Assembly: GCF_001424345.1 (NCBI RefSeq)
Contig: NZ_LMPF01000005.1
Span: 19,967 to 83,966 of the forward strand
Direction: 5' to 3'
Origin: Burkholderia sp. Leaf177
GTDB taxonomy: Bacteria; Pseudomonadota; Gammaproteobacteria; Burkholderiales; Burkholderiaceae
DNA: 64,000 nucleotides
Made by a program: the position numbers and the translations under genes. Position 1 is the first letter of the stretch, and every line of letters starts with the position of its first letter. Under the pieces are notes generated by a model, which saw nothing but the letters and a program-made list of their open reading frames with translations, was not told the origin of the DNA and did no database searches. Shown here in pieces: positions 37,903 through 52,335 of the stretch.

Positions 37903-39225
37903 ATGAGTAGTCGCAAGCTGCTGGTCAGCTCCATTTCCCTCGCCGCCGCGCTCACGTTTGGCGCAAGCCAGGCGCAGGCTGCAACCGAAATCCAGTTCTG
38001 GCATGCAATGGAATCCGCGCTCGGCGAGCGTGTGAACGACATCGCGAACGACTTCAACAAGTCGCAAAGCGACTACAAGATCGTGCCGGTTTTCAAGGGC
38101 AGCTACGACCAGACGCTGGCGGCGGGCATTGCGGCGTATCGCAGCGGCAACGCTCCGGCCATCCTGCAGGTTTATGAAGTCGGCACGGCCACGATGATCC
38201 AGGCCAAGAAAGCCGTGATCCCCGTCTCCGATGTTTTCAAGCAAGCCGGTGTTCCGCTCGACGAAAAGGCGTTCGTGCCGACCATCGCGAGTTATTACAG
38301 CGACTCGAAAACCGGCCATCTGATTTCGATGCCGTTCAACAGCTCCACGCCCGTGCTGTACTACAACAAGGACGCGTTCAAGAAAGCGGGCATCGATCCA
38401 ACGCATCCGCCGAAAACCTGGGGCGAACTCGAAGCCGATTCCAAGAAGCTGAAAGCGGCCGGCATGTGCGGGTATTCGTCGGGCTGGCAAAGCTGGATTC
38501 AGCTGGAGAACTACAGCGCGTGGCACGGTGTGCCGTTTGCGTCGAAGAACAATGGTTTCGATGGTTCCGACGCCGTGCTCGAATTCAACAAGCCGCTGCA
38601 GGTCGCGCACATCCAGTTCCTGCAGAACATGGCGAAGGACGGCACGTTCACGTACGTTGGCCGCAAGGACGAAGCGGTATCGAAGTTCTATAGCGGCGAT
38701 TGCGGCATTGTGACGAACTCGTCGGGCTCGCTCGCCAACATCAAGAAATATGCGAAGTTCAGCTTCGGCACGGGCATGATGCCCTACGACGAAAGCGTGA
38801 AGGGCGCACCGCAGAACGCGATCATTGGCGGCGCGAGCCTTTGGGTGCTGTCGGGCAAGGACGCGGCAACGTACAAGGGCGTCGCGAAGTTCCTCGCGTA
38901 CTTGACGTCGCCGGCGGTTGCGGCGAAATGGCATCAGGACACAGGTTATCTGCCGGTTACCACAGCCGCGTATGAATTGACGCAAAAGCAGGGTTTCTAC
39001 GACAAGAATCCCGGCTCCGATACCGCCATCAAGCAGATGCTGAACAAGCCGCCGCTGCCGTTCACGAAGGGCTTGCGTCTGGGCAACATGCCGCAAATCC
39101 GCACGATCGTCGACGAAGAGCTCGAACAAGTGTGGGCGCAAAAGAAGACGCCGAAAGAAGCGCTGGATTCAGCCGCATCGCGCGGCGACGATCTGCTGCG
39201 CCGCTTCGAAAAAGCGGGAAGCTAA
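37903..39225 (+). CDS. ugpB: sn-glycerol-3-phosphate ABC transporter, substrate-binding protein
   Basis: UgpB (440 aa) is the periplasmic binding protein for glycerol-3-phosphate and glycerophosphodiesters. A signal peptide ends at about residue 26 (SQAQA), followed by [20 protein letters not shown], the typical UgpB mature start. It leads the operon ugpB-A-E-(ABM)-C-Q. No PHO box was identified in the 79-base upstream gap, although Ugp systems are usually phosphate-controlled. Confidence 0.95.
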   Translation: MSSRKLLVSSISLAAALTFGASQAQAATEIQFWHAMESALGERVNDIANDFNKSQSDYKIVPVFKGSYDQTLAAGIAAYRSGNAPAILQVYEVGTATMIQAKKAVIPVSDVFKQAGVPLDEKAFVPTIASYYSDSKTGHLISMPFNSSTPVLYYNKDAFKKAGIDPTHPPKTWGELEADSKKLKAAGMCGYSSGWQSWIQLENYSAWHGVPFASKNNGFDGSDAVLEFNKPLQVAHIQFLQNMAKDGTFTYVGRKDEAVSKFYSGDCGIVTNSSGSLANIKKYAKFSFGTGMMPYDESVKGAPQNAIIGGASLWVLSGKDAATYKGVAKFLAYLTSPAVAAKWHQDTGYLPVTTAAYELTQKQGFYDKNPGSDTAIKQMLNKPPLPFTKGLRLGNMPQIRTIVDEELEQVWAQKKTPKEALDSAASRGDDLLRRFEKAGS

Positions 39226-39234
39226 GAGCGCGCC

Positions 39235-40119
39235 ATGGAGAAACGATCGCGGTTCAATACGAGCCTGCTGCCTTATCTGCTGGTCGCGCCGCAGCTCGCG
39301 ATCACCGCGCTCTTTTTTCTGTGGCCGGCGGGCGAGGCGCTGTGGCAGGCCACGCAAACGCAGGACGCGTTTGGGACATCGAGTGAGTTTGTCGGTTTGG
39401 CGAACTTCAAGCAGATCTTCACCGATCCGCTTTACCTCTCTTCGTTCAACACGACGATCATCTTCTGCACGCTCGTCACCGTGTCCGGGCTTGTCATTTC
39501 GCTGTTGCTTGCAGCGTGCGCCGATCGCGTGACGCGCGGCGCCAGGACGTATCAGACGCTGTTGATCTGGCCGTACGCGGTGGCGCCTGCGATTGCAGCC
39601 GTGTTGTGGTCGTTCTTGTTCAATCCGAGTATTGGCCTGGTGACGTATGCGCTCGCGAAATACGGCATTGTCTGGAATCACGCGCTGAACGGTTCGCAAG
39701 CCATGTTTCTGGTGGTGCTGGCGTCCGTGTGGAAACAGGTGAGCTACAACTTCCTGTTTTTTTATGCCGGCTTGCAGGCCATTCCGCGATCGCTGATCGA
39801 AGCAGCAGCCATCGATGGCGCCGGTCCCGTGCGCCGCTTCTTCGGGATCGCGTTGCCGTTGTTGTCGCCGACAAGCTTCTTCCTGCTGACCGTGAATGTG
39901 GTCTACGCTTTCTTCGATACCTTCCCGGTTATCGATGCCGCAACCGGCGGCGGCCCCGCGCAGTCCACGAAGACGCTCATCTACAAGATCTTCGCCGAAG
40001 GTTTCCAGGGACTCGATATCGGCAGTTCCGGCGCGCAGTCCGTCGTGCTGATGGTGATCGTGGTGGCGTTGACCATCGTGCAATTCCGCTTTATTGAACG
40101 CCGGGTCCAGTACTCATGA
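39235..40119 (+). CDS. ugpA: sn-glycerol-3-phosphate ABC transporter, permease UgpA
   Basis: UgpA (294 aa) is one of the two membrane permeases of the Ugp importer. Six hydrophobic segments are visible, with the EAA loop around [20 protein letters not shown] that docks onto the ATPase. It lies nine bases after ugpB and overlaps ugpE by four bases. Confidence 0.95.
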   Translation: MEKRSRFNTSLLPYLLVAPQLAITALFFLWPAGEALWQATQTQDAFGTSSEFVGLANFKQIFTDPLYLSSFNTTIIFCTLVTVSGLVISLLLAACADRVTRGARTYQTLLIWPYAVAPAIAAVLWSFLFNPSIGLVTYALAKYGIVWNHALNGSQAMFLVVLASVWKQVSYNFLFFYAGLQAIPRSLIEAAAIDGAGPVRRFFGIALPLLSPTSFFLLTVNVVYAFFDTFPVIDAATGGGPAQSTKTLIYKIFAEGFQGLDIGSSGAQSVVLMVIVVALTIVQFRFIERRVQYS

Positions 40120-40961
40120 TCGAGAACCGTCGCGGTTTCGACCTCTTTTGCCACGCGGTGCTGATCGTCGGCGTGGTGCTGGTCGTGTTTCCGGTGTACA
40201 TCGCGTTTTGCGCGGCCACCATGAGCGAAGCCGAAGTCTTCAACGTGCCGCTCTCGCTCGTGCCGAGCACGCATTTGTTCGAGAACGTTGCGCACATCTG
40301 GACGCATGGCAGCGGCAGCGCGGCGAGTCCCTTCGGCCGCATGCTGATGAACAGCCTTGTCATGGCGCTCGTGATTTCCATCGGGAAAATCGTCATTTCG
40401 ATGCTGTCCGCATATGCCATCGTGTTCTTTCGCTTTCCGTTCAAGAACCTCGCGTTCTGGCTCATTTTCATCACGCTGATGCTGCCCGTGGAAGTGCGGA
40501 TTTTTCCGACGGTGCAAGTGGTTTCATCGATGCATATGAGCAACACGTACGCCGGTTTGACGCTGCCGCTGATTGCGTCGGCGACAGCGACGTTCCTGTT
40601 CCGCCAGTTCTTCATGACGCTGCCCGATGAACTCATGGAAGCGGCGCGCATCGACGGCGCGGGCGCATTGCGTTTCCTGTGGGACGTGGTGCTGCCGCTC
40701 TCGAAGACGAACATTGCCGCGCTTTTCGTGATCACGTTCATCTATGGCTGGAACCAGTACTTGTGGCCCATCCTGATCAGCAGCGACCAGTCGATGCAAA
40801 CCGCGGTCGTCGGCATCAAGAGCATGATCGCGTCGGGCGACACGGCCACCGAATGGCATCTCGTGATGACCGCGACCTTGCTCGCGATGCTGCCGCCGCT
40901 CGCCGTGGTGCTGAGCATGCAGCGCTGGTTCGTGCGTGGTCTTGTCGATTCAGAAAAATAA
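40116..40961 (+). CDS. ugpE: sn-glycerol-3-phosphate ABC transporter, permease UgpE
   Basis: UgpE (281 aa) is the second permease of the Ugp importer. The MalG-like layout of six membrane segments is visible, with the EAA loop [20 protein letters not shown]. Its ATG overlaps the ugpA stop. A small ABM protein gene follows after 13 bases. Confidence 0.95.
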   Translation: MIENRRGFDLFCHAVLIVGVVLVVFPVYIAFCAATMSEAEVFNVPLSLVPSTHLFENVAHIWTHGSGSAASPFGRMLMNSLVMALVISIGKIVISMLSAYAIVFFRFPFKNLAFWLIFITLMLPVEVRIFPTVQVVSSMHMSNTYAGLTLPLIASATATFLFRQFFMTLPDELMEAARIDGAGALRFLWDVVLPLSKTNIAALFVITFIYGWNQYLWPILISSDQSMQTAVVGIKSMIASGDTATEWHLVMTATLLAMLPPLAVVLSMQRWFVRGLVDSEK

Positions 40962-40974
40962 CGGAGCTTATTCA

Positions 40975-41283
40975 ATGATCCTTGAAGTCGCGCAATTGCC
41001 GGTGAAGGCCGGCGAAGAAACTGCATTCGAAACGGCGTTCGCTCAGGCCGAGAAGATCATCTCGGCGCAACCGGGATTTCTCTCGCACGAACTCGTGCGC
41101 GGCGCCGACGCAAACAATGGCTCGCAATACGTTTTACTCGTGCGATGGGAAACGGTCGCCGCGCATCAGGACGGTTTTCGCAATTCGGCCGGATACCAGG
41201 AATGGCGCGAATTGCTGCACAAATTCTATGAACCGGGTGTCGCGGTCGCGCATTTCGCGACGGTCGCGGGCGCACTGAAATAA
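40975..41283 (+). CDS. Antibiotic biosynthesis monooxygenase (ABM) domain protein
   Basis: The 102-aa protein is a single ABM ferredoxin-like domain: a first strand MILEVAQLPVKAGEETAFE, a helix, the segment GFLSHELVRGADANNGSQYV, the WETVAAHQDGFRNSAGYQEW block and a C-terminal strand. ABM domains occur in haem-degrading enzymes and quinol monooxygenases, but many have no known function. The ATG at 40975 follows an ACGGAG site. Its place inside the ugp operon, between permease and ATPase genes, is notable. Substrate unknown. Confidence 0.88.
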   Translation: MILEVAQLPVKAGEETAFETAFAQAEKIISAQPGFLSHELVRGADANNGSQYVLLVRWETVAAHQDGFRNSAGYQEWRELLHKFYEPGVAVAHFATVAGALK

Positions 41284-41292
41284 GGCGGGTCG

Positions 41293-42375
41293 ATGGCTGC
41301 ACTAAGCCTTCAAAGCGTCAAGAAAACGTACGACGGCAAGCAGTTCGTGCTGCATGGCATCGACGTGCAAGTCGCCGATGGTGAATTCGTCGTCATGGTC
41401 GGGCCGTCGGGCTGCGGTAAATCCACGTTGCTGCGGATGGTCGCGGGACTCGAAAGCGTGTCCGAAGGGACGATTTCCATCGGCGAGAAGGTGGTGAACA
41501 CGCTCGAGCCGAAGGATCGCGATATTGCAATGGTGTTCCAGAATTACGCGCTGTATCCGCACATGAGCGTCGCGCAGAACATGGCGTATGCGCTGAAGAT
41601 CGGCGGCGTGAGCAAGGCCGATATCGACCGGCGCGTGCAGAACGCGGCGAAGATCCTGGAGCTCGAACCGTTGCTGCAGAGAAAGCCGCGTGAGTTGTCG
41701 GGTGGTCAGCGTCAGCGCGTGGCGATGGGCCGCGCGATCGTGCGCGAACCGGCGGTGTTTCTCTTCGACGAACCGCTTTCCAATCTCGACGCCAAACTTC
41801 GCGTGCAAATGCGGCTGGAGATTCAGCGGCTGCACGCACGGCTCGGGACCACGAGCCTGTATGTCACGCACGATCAGATTGAAGCCATGACGCTCGCTCA
41901 GCGCGTGATCGTGATGAACCGCGGTTACGCCGAGCAGATCGGGCCGCCGACCGAAGTGTACGAGCGCCCGGCGACAGTTTTCGTGGCAAGTTTCATCGGC
42001 TCGCCGGCCATGAATTTGATGGACGGCCGCGTTTCGGACGACGGTTCCACCTTCGATGTCGCCGGCAACGGTCCACGTCTGCCGCTCGCTGGCATGAACG
42101 CGCTGACGCAGGATCTGAAGGGTCGTGAATGGACGCTGGGAATCCGGCCGGAACACATGCTGCCGGGACAGCCGGGCGCGCACGTGACGCTCACCGTGGA
42201 TTCCTGCGAACTCCTCGGCGCGGACAATCTGGCGCACGGCCGCTGGGGCAATCACGACGTTGCAGTGCGCTTGCCGCATGAACATCGGCCGGCGCGCGGT
42301 GAAGCGCTTGAAGTTGCGCTGCCCGCGCATCGGCTGCATATTTTCGATCCGCAGACCGGCCAACGCGTGAACTGA
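41293..42375 (+). CDS. ugpC: sn-glycerol-3-phosphate ABC transporter, ATP-binding protein UgpC
   Basis: UgpC (360 aa) powers the Ugp importer. Walker [10 protein letters not shown], the Q-loop [13 protein letters not shown], the ABC signature [14 protein letters not shown], Walker [16 protein letters not shown] and the H-loop THDQ are present. The C-terminal TOBE/regulatory domain has the usual MalK-type length. It follows the ABM gene by nine bases. Confidence 0.96.
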   Translation: MAALSLQSVKKTYDGKQFVLHGIDVQVADGEFVVMVGPSGCGKSTLLRMVAGLESVSEGTISIGEKVVNTLEPKDRDIAMVFQNYALYPHMSVAQNMAYALKIGGVSKADIDRRVQNAAKILELEPLLQRKPRELSGGQRQRVAMGRAIVREPAVFLFDEPLSNLDAKLRVQMRLEIQRLHARLGTTSLYVTHDQIEAMTLAQRVIVMNRGYAEQIGPPTEVYERPATVFVASFIGSPAMNLMDGRVSDDGSTFDVAGNGPRLPLAGMNALTQDLKGREWTLGIRPEHMLPGQPGAHVTLTVDSCELLGADNLAHGRWGNHDVAVRLPHEHRPARGEALEVALPAHRLHIFDPQTGQRVN

Positions 42376-42389
42376 AAGGACGATTGACG

Positions 42390-43133
42390 ATGAAAACCTG
42401 GCCCTATCCGCGCATCGTCGCGCATCGTGGCGGCGGCAAAGTTGCGCCGGAAAACACGCTGGACGGAATCGACACCGGCGCACGGCTCGGCCTGAAAATG
42501 ATCGAGTTCGACGCGAAATTATCGGCGGATAACGTCGTGTTTTTGCTACACGACGACCTCGTTGATCGCACATCCGATGGTCGCGGTCCGGCAAAAACCA
42601 TGCGCTACGATGAAATCGCCACGCTCGATGCCGGCACGTGGTTCGACCCGCGTTTCAAGGGCGCCCGCATGCCGACGCTCGCGCAAGTCGCCGAACGATG
42701 CTTCCAGCATGGGATCGCGGCGAACATCGAAATCAAGCCGTGCGAAGGGCGGGACGTGGAAACCGGCGTTCTCGTGGCGCAAGAGGCAGCGCGCTTATGG
42801 GCCGATGCCGGGCCCGCGCCGCTGTTGTCATCGTTTTCGTATGCGGCGCTCGAAGCTGCCGCCGAGGCCGCGCCCGACCTGCCGCGCGGAATGCTTTACG
42901 AGGACATTCCCGCCGATTGGCGCGCGCAGGCAGCGGCGCTCTCGTGCGTGTCGCTGCACGCGGACCACGCGAAGCTCAATGAAGCGCTGGTCCGCGAGAT
43001 CAAGGACTCGGGCCTGCGGATCCTGGCGTACACGGTGAATGAGCCAGCCCGAGCCCGCGAACTTGCGCAGTGGGGCGTGGATGCGATCTGTACGGATCGT
43101 ATCGATGTAATCGGTGCGGATTTTCTCGAATGA
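42390..43133 (+). CDS. ugpQ: Glycerophosphoryl diester phosphodiesterase
   Basis: UgpQ (247 aa) hydrolyses glycerophosphodiesters in the cytoplasm to glycerol-3-phosphate and an alcohol. The GDPD motifs are present: IVAHRGGGKVAPENT with the catalytic histidine and glutamate, then EFDAKLSADNVVFLLHDD with the metal-binding residues and second histidine, and NIEIKP. The ATG at 42390 is nine bases after an AAAGGA site. It closes the ugp operon. Confidence 0.95.
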   Translation: MKTWPYPRIVAHRGGGKVAPENTLDGIDTGARLGLKMIEFDAKLSADNVVFLLHDDLVDRTSDGRGPAKTMRYDEIATLDAGTWFDPRFKGARMPTLAQVAERCFQHGIAANIEIKPCEGRDVETGVLVAQEAARLWADAGPAPLLSSFSYAALEAAAEAAPDLPRGMLYEDIPADWRAQAAALSCVSLHADHAKLNEALVREIKDSGLRILAYTVNEPARARELAQWGVDAICTDRIDVIGADFLE

Positions 43134-43143
43134 GCAGCAAATA

Positions 43144-43179
43144 AAAAGCGCGCGCCGGGCTATCCCGGAGCGCGCTTTT
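43144..43179. terminator. Bidirectional terminator between ugpQ and the DUF883 gene
   Basis: A ten-base stem (43144-43153 with 43170-43179) continues into an inner CCGGG/CCCGG stem. A runs on the left and T runs on the right fit use by the two convergent genes. Confidence 0.87.
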
Positions 43180-43200
43180 CACGACGCTAAAAGTTGTAAC

Positions 43201-43578
43201 TTAGCGCGCGCGAGCCAGCAACACGCCCGCGACGAGCGCGAGGCCACCGACCAGGGCAATGGTTTGCCAGGGTTTATCGTGAATATAAGTGTCCGCATCG
43301 GCCAGCGCTGCATTGGCGCGGGCGCGTACTGCATCTTGCGTGTCGTTCAAACGGGCACGCGCCGAATCCACGCGTTTGCTCAACTGGGCGCGCAACGCGG
43401 CGACATCCGCCGATGTGCCTTCGGACAACGTCTCTTCAATCTCCGAAATCAGCGTGCGAAGTTCGCCGCCAATGTCTTGCGCTGCGTCACTGCTGTGCCG
43501 TGAAATCCGGCGAGCACGGCGGCTGGTGGAGTTCCATGAATCTCCGATGGCGTCTCGCGTATTGGGAAATGCGTTCAT
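43201..43578 (-). CDS. DUF883 (YqjD/ElaB-like) membrane-anchored protein
   Basis: The 125-aa protein has a long charged alpha-helical region (about residues 20-100, with SARARLNDTQDAVRARANAA) and one C-terminal membrane segment (WQTIALVGGLALVAGVLLA) ending in ARAR. This is the layout of YqjD, ElaB and YgaM, which bind stationary-phase ribosomes at the inner membrane in E. coli. The length and tail anchor fit the family. Function here is inferred from that. Confidence 0.88.
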   Translation of the reverse strand: MNAFPNTRDAIGDSWNSTSRRARRISRHSSDAAQDIGGELRTLISEIEETLSEGTSADVAALRAQLSKRVDSARARLNDTQDAVRARANAALADADTYIHDKPWQTIALVGGLALVAGVLLARAR

Positions 43579-43869
43579 AGGATCGCTCCGTCGATGGATG
43601 AATCGTGGATGGGCGCAAACGTATCAAAGTTTGCGGAAACGCTGAAGGTGAGCAAGTTGGATGCCGGTTCAAGCGTCGTCCTCGACATTGCGCGCTGAAG
43701 CCTTGCGGCGCACGGCATCCGATCGATTGGAAAGATGTCGACTGAGTAGAAACTGCGTTGGCGTTCACTTAAGTGACACAACTACAAGTCATTTTTACAA
43801 GCGGATAGAAACAAAACGCCGCTGCGTTTCGCACGTAGCGGCGTTCGTTTGCTTAGCCGGAAGAAAACG
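43579..43869. promoter_or_regulatory. Intergenic region with a 12-base palindrome
   Basis: This 291-base region lies between the DUF883 start and the ompW stop. It carries a perfect 12-base palindrome TCACTTAAGTGA at 43765-43776 that could be an operator, and the ompW terminator at its right end. It should also hold the DUF883 promoter, but no clear -35/-10 pair was seen. Confidence 0.35.
43815..43845 (-). terminator. Terminator of the ompW-family gene
   Basis: A nine-base outer stem (43815-43823 with 43837-43845) extends into an inner stem. On the - strand it is followed by a TTTTG-type T-rich run, as expected for the end of the OmpW transcript. Confidence 0.8.
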
Positions 43870-44595
43870 TCAGAACCGGTAACCGATGTTCAGATACGTC
43901 ACGATCGGATTCAGCCGGAGCTTCGCCTCGGTTTTCACCGTAAGCGGTCCGACCGGCGTCTGAGCCTGTGTGGTCAGCTTTGCGGTGGCATGCAACGGCA
44001 CGAAGGAGAGCGAGAAGCCGGCAAACCAGTGCTCCGAGAATGCATAAGTGAGACCTGCATTAAACACCGGAGCCCAGGAACGATCCGTTGATACGTCGGT
44101 CGGACCATGCAGCACGTTGGCCTCGAAGCCGGTATTGGTGATCTTGGCGTCGGTGAACCACACACGCGTCACGCCAATACCAACGTACGGACGCAACTTC
44201 GCTTGTGGCTGCATAAAGTAATACTTCAGAAGAAACGTCGGGCTCCATTGCTTGGCCGTTCCGACCGTGCCGTAGCCCGAGTAACTCTTGTCGCCCTTGA
44301 GGTCGAATTTCGGTGGGATGCCCATTACGAATTCGCCTGCGATGTGATCAGTGACGAAGTAGCCCGCGGTAAAGCCTGCAGTATCGGCATTCGAGAGACT
44401 GGCGCCAGTGTTGGGCACTTCAATGCCAACCGGCGATCCACCTACACTCGTCTCCTTGAGCGGGCCGCTGCTCGAAAGCGGCGCGAAGTGGAACCATCCC
44501 GTAGTGAAGTAGAACGTATTTGCCGATTGCGCGTGTGCCGCGCCAGTGATGCAGGTAAATGCTGCAATCCCCGTGACTACCTGTTTTATTTTCAT
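43870..44595 (-). CDS. OmpW-family outer-membrane protein
   Basis: The protein (241 aa) has a 22-residue signal peptide (ending GAAHA) and an eight-strand beta-barrel pattern that ends in the aromatic residue F, as outer-membrane proteins do. The WSPTFLLKYYFMQPQAKLRPYVGIGV region is typical of OmpW. OmpW forms a narrow hydrophobic channel for small apolar compounds. A strong GGAGGA ribosome site precedes the start. It has a long LKETSVGGSPVGIEV loop after strand 1. Confidence 0.9.
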   Translation of the reverse strand: MKIKQVVTGIAAFTCITGAAHAQSANTFYFTTGWFHFAPLSSSGPLKETSVGGSPVGIEVPNTGASLSNADTAGFTAGYFVTDHIAGEFVMGIPPKFDLKGDKSYSGYGTVGTAKQWSPTFLLKYYFMQPQAKLRPYVGIGVTRVWFTDAKITNTGFEANVLHGPTDVSTDRSWAPVFNAGLTYAFSEHWFAGFSLSFVPLHATAKLTTQAQTPVGPLTVKTEAKLRLNPIVTYLNIGYRF

Positions 44596-44902
44596 TGAGT
44601 GCTCCTCCGAGAAAGCACGCTAATTATGAACAGAACATTTGAAACAAACCACGTTTCGCCGCAAAGCGTTTTCCCTAAGAGGAATGCTGGCTCCAATTGG
44701 GTTAGCGCGATGCACACGATGCATAAAACTGTCTCGTACACCTGACTTCTCTCGTCGATGCGAATTGCCGGCATCTCGACGAAAATTTTCAAGGTGGCCC
44801 AGAATATCGTTTGGACAGACCCCCGGGAGCGCCGGCCGCCCGAATCCCTGTCTCCAGAATTTCCTTGAACCCGATCAACGCCCGACCAACGGAAAATCCA
44901 GA
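44596..44902. other. Intergenic region between ompW-family gene and RAYT-like gene
   Basis: This 307-base gap separates two divergent genes. It contains an imperfect stem-loop at 44752-44782 (TCGTCGATGC with GCATCTCGACGA, two-base bulge). A hairpin upstream of a RAYT-like gene is suggestive of a REP-type element, but only one copy is seen here. The ompW promoter probably lies at about 44610-44650 near a CATAAT on the - strand. Confidence 0.35.
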
Positions 44903-45610
44903 ATGGCACGGCTTGCACGACTCTACGTTCCCGAACAGCCGCAACACGTTATCTTGCGCGGCCTCGACCAGCAGCCCGCTTTTATCGATGCTCCGGACTA
45001 CGAGCTTTTTATCGAATGTCTGCGGACTGCATCGCGCGACCACAATCTCGCCATCCACGCCTACGCGCTGATGCCCGGCGCGGTGCATTTGCTCGTCACG
45101 CCCCGCGACGAAGCGAGCTTGCCAAAAGCCATGCAGGCGGTCGGCAGGCGGTACGTCGCGCACTTCAATCGCCGGTATGCACGTCGCGGCACGTTATGGG
45201 AAGGCCGCTATCGTGCAACGGTGATAGAAGGTGAGACGTATTTCCTGCTCGCCAGCCGCGTGGTCGAAATGGCGCCGGTGCAAGCGGGGCTTGCGGCCAC
45301 GCCACAGGACTACAAGTGGTCGAGCTATCGCCATCACATTGGGCTGACACTCGACAGCCTGATCACCGACCATCCGCTTTACTGGAAACTCGGCAATACG
45401 CCGTTCGAACGCCAGCGCGCGTATCTGGAACTGTGCGAACAACCGCTCGACGAACGCGAAGCCAATCGTCTCCTTCAAGCAACGCTCAAGGGTTGGGTGC
45501 TCGGCAGCGATGCGTACCGCGAGTGGGCGGCGCGTGCAGCCAACCGGCGCGTTTCGCCGCTGCCGCGCGGCCGGCCTCGCAAAATACGCGAAACACCACA
45601 GACTCAATAA
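44903..45610 (+). CDS. RAYT/Y1 transposase-like protein without catalytic residues (probably domesticated)
   Basis: The 235-aa protein has the fold signature of REP-associated tyrosine transposases: RLYVPEQPQHVILRG, then AYALMPGAVHLLVTP, GTLWEGRYRATVIEGETYFL and PQDYKWSSYRHH. In active enzymes the metal-binding motif is H-x-H (NHVHLLL) and the nucleophile is a tyrosine in a YIELNPV-type helix. Here the first histidine is Ala60 (AVH) and the tyrosine position reads VVEMAPV (Val120/Val121). Both catalytic motifs are therefore lost while the rest is well kept, which suggests a DNA- or RNA-binding role. A similar gene upstream of gltB is, from memory, conserved in Burkholderia. The ATG at 44903 was chosen over an in-frame extension from 44639. 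Confidence 0.85.
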   Translation: MARLARLYVPEQPQHVILRGLDQQPAFIDAPDYELFIECLRTASRDHNLAIHAYALMPGAVHLLVTPRDEASLPKAMQAVGRRYVAHFNRRYARRGTLWEGRYRATVIEGETYFLLASRVVEMAPVQAGLAATPQDYKWSSYRHHIGLTLDSLITDHPLYWKLGNTPFERQRAYLELCEQPLDEREANRLLQATLKGWVLGSDAYREWAARAANRRVSPLPRGRPRKIRETPQTQ

Positions 45611-45943
45611 CGGAGTTTTGTGCAAGAACTGAAGAATGAACTAACGGCGTGACGACAAAAATCGCTACGCCGTTTTATTTTTTCCCATTTGATATGGAAC
45701 TAATAAAATGGGGCATTCATGCACCAAGTCGATAATTGGTGTCATATCAATGCGTTTTGATTGCCAACTGCTTGATTGATCGCGTATATTTCGTTTTCCG
45801 GCGGTTCGGGGCGCATTGCGTCCATTGCTTACCCGGCTTCGCGATCATTGCAAGGTTCAGGGTCTTGGCCTGCCATCGACGCGAGCAACGCATAAAACAT
45901 GTTCAACGGCCGTCCGCGGCCTCCCCACAGAACACGGTGACCC
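45611..45943 (+). promoter_or_regulatory. gltB upstream region with terminator and likely promoter
   Basis: The first part holds the RAYT-gene terminator (45653-45685). A candidate gltB promoter follows: TTGCCA (45761-45766) and TATATT (45785-45790), 18 bases apart, leaving a leader of about 145 bases. The region between is AT-rich and shows no ORF. No specific regulator site was recognised. Confidence 0.45.
45653..45685 (+). terminator. Intrinsic terminator after the RAYT-like gene
   Basis: An eight-base stem (AACGGCGT at 45653-45660 with ACGCCGTT at 45667-45674) is followed by the T-rich TTATTTTTTCCC. It separates the RAYT-like gene from gltB. Confidence 0.8.
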
Positions 45944-50647
<4,704 letters not shown>

Positions 50648-50728
50648 GCCTTCTTAATCTTCAGCACGGCCCTTCGGCGTCAGACGCCGGAGGGTGGATC
50701 AACCCCAAATACAGAGAAAGAGAACCAC

Positions 50729-52195
50729 ATGGGCAAGGCAACCGGTTTTCTCGAGTTCGAGCGCCAGCATGAGACGTACGAAGCGCCGCTCGCCCGCGTC
50801 AAGCATTACAAGGAATTCGTTCACGCGCTTTCGGATGAGGACGCGAAGATCCAGGGCGCGCGGTGCATGGACTGCGGCATTCCGTTCTGCAATAACGGCT
50901 GTCCGGTGAACAACATCATTCCGGACTTCAACGATCTGGTGTTCCGCCAGGACTGGAAGTCCGCCATTGAAGTACTGCATTCCACCAACAATTTCCCCGA
51001 GTTCACGGGCCGCATTTGCCCGGCGCCGTGCGAATCGGCTTGCACGCTCGGCATCAATGACGACGCGGTCGGCATCAAGTCGATCGAACACGCGATCATC
51101 GATAAAGCCTGGACCGAAGGCTGGGTCGCGCCGCTGCCGCCAAAGCACAAGACGGGCAAGAAAGTGGCCGTGGTTGGATCGGGTCCTGCAGGACTGGCCG
51201 CTGCGCAGCAACTGGCGCGCGCGGGCCACGACGTGACCGTGTTCGAGAAGAACGATCGCATTGGTGGCTTGCTGCGTTACGGCATCCCCGACTTCAAGCT
51301 GGAAAAATGGCTTATCGATCGTCGTATGCGGCAGATGGAAGCCGAAGGCGTGGCGTTCCGGACGAACGTGTTTATCGGCAAGGATCCGTTGCCGGGGCAC
51401 ATTGCGAATACGGCGCGTGAAACCATCACGCCTGATGAACTGCGCGAACAATTCGATGCCGTCGTGATTGCCGGCGGTTCCGAAACGCCGCGCGATTTGC
51501 CGGTTCCTGGGCGTGAGATGCAAGGCATCCATTACGCGATGGAATTCCTGCCGCTGCAGAACAAGGTCAACGCCGGCGATTCGGTTGTCGACCAGTTGAT
51601 TGCCAAAGGCAAGCATGTCGTGGTGATTGGCGGTGGCGATACGGGTTCGGATTGCGTGGGGACATCGAACCGGCATGGCGCGAAGAGCGTCACGCAGTTC
51701 GAGTTGCTTTCGCAGCCGCCCGAAACCGAAAACAAGCCGCTTGTCTGGCCTTACTGGCCGATCAAGTTGCGTACGTCGTCGTCGCATGAAGAAGGGTGCG
51801 AGCGCGATTGGTCCGTTGCCACGAAGCGCTTTGAAGGCAAGAACGGCAAGGTGGAAAAGCTGATCGCCGTGCGTGTGGAATGGAAGGACGGGAAGATGCA
51901 GGAAGTGGCGGGATCGGAGTTCGAAATGAAGGCCGATCTGGTGCTGCTGGCAATGGGCTTTACTCAGCCGACTTCGCCGGTTCTGGAAGCATTCGGTGTC
52001 GATAAAGACGCGCGCGGCAACGTGAAGGCATTGACTGAAGGCGAGAAGGCTTACTTTACTTCGGTGCCGAAGGTTTTCACTGCAGGCGATATGCGTCGAG
52101 GCCAGTCGCTGGTTGTGTGGGCGATTCGCGAAGGCCGCCAATGCGCACGGTCGGTCGATGCGTTTTTGATGGGGTCTAGCGAGTTGCCGCGATAA
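50729..52195 (+). CDS. gltD: Glutamate synthase (NADPH) small subunit
   Basis: GltD (488 aa) takes electrons from NADPH and passes them to GltB through FAD and Fe-S clusters. The N-terminal cysteine motifs ([20 protein letters not shown] and [13 protein letters not shown]) and the FAD-binding [20 protein letters not shown] and NADPH-binding [20 protein letters not shown] segments are present. It is co-directional with gltB and ends in a strong terminator. Confidence 0.98.
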   Translation: MGKATGFLEFERQHETYEAPLARVKHYKEFVHALSDEDAKIQGARCMDCGIPFCNNGCPVNNIIPDFNDLVFRQDWKSAIEVLHSTNNFPEFTGRICPAPCESACTLGINDDAVGIKSIEHAIIDKAWTEGWVAPLPPKHKTGKKVAVVGSGPAGLAAAQQLARAGHDVTVFEKNDRIGGLLRYGIPDFKLEKWLIDRRMRQMEAEGVAFRTNVFIGKDPLPGHIANTARETITPDELREQFDAVVIAGGSETPRDLPVPGREMQGIHYAMEFLPLQNKVNAGDSVVDQLIAKGKHVVVIGGGDTGSDCVGTSNRHGAKSVTQFELLSQPPETENKPLVWPYWPIKLRTSSSHEEGCERDWSVATKRFEGKNGKVEKLIAVRVEWKDGKMQEVAGSEFEMKADLVLLAMGFTQPTSPVLEAFGVDKDARGNVKALTEGEKAYFTSVPKVFTAGDMRRGQSLVVWAIREGRQCARSVDAFLMGSSELPR

Positions 52196-52218
52196 GGTTT
52201 TTCGTTCGTGATTCGTTG

Positions 52219-52250
52219 AAACCGGGCTTGAGGGTGAGCCCGGTTTTTTT
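52219..52250 (+). terminator. Intrinsic terminator after gltD
   Basis: A ten-base stem (52219-52228 with 52237-52246) runs into seven T residues (52244-52250). It ends the gltBD operon and marks the left edge of the restriction island. Confidence 0.88.
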
Positions 52251-52335
52251 ATTTATATTCCCGAAGTTAATCTCGCAATACTACCGTCGATAAGGCGCGC
52301 TAGAATAACTTCATCCAGGTGCGGGAGGATCTGTC

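Noticed and set aside
44639..44902. N-terminal extension of the RAYT-like protein
   Set aside because: The 88 extra residues do not match the family, no ribosome site supports a start there, and the sequence contains the upstream hairpin.
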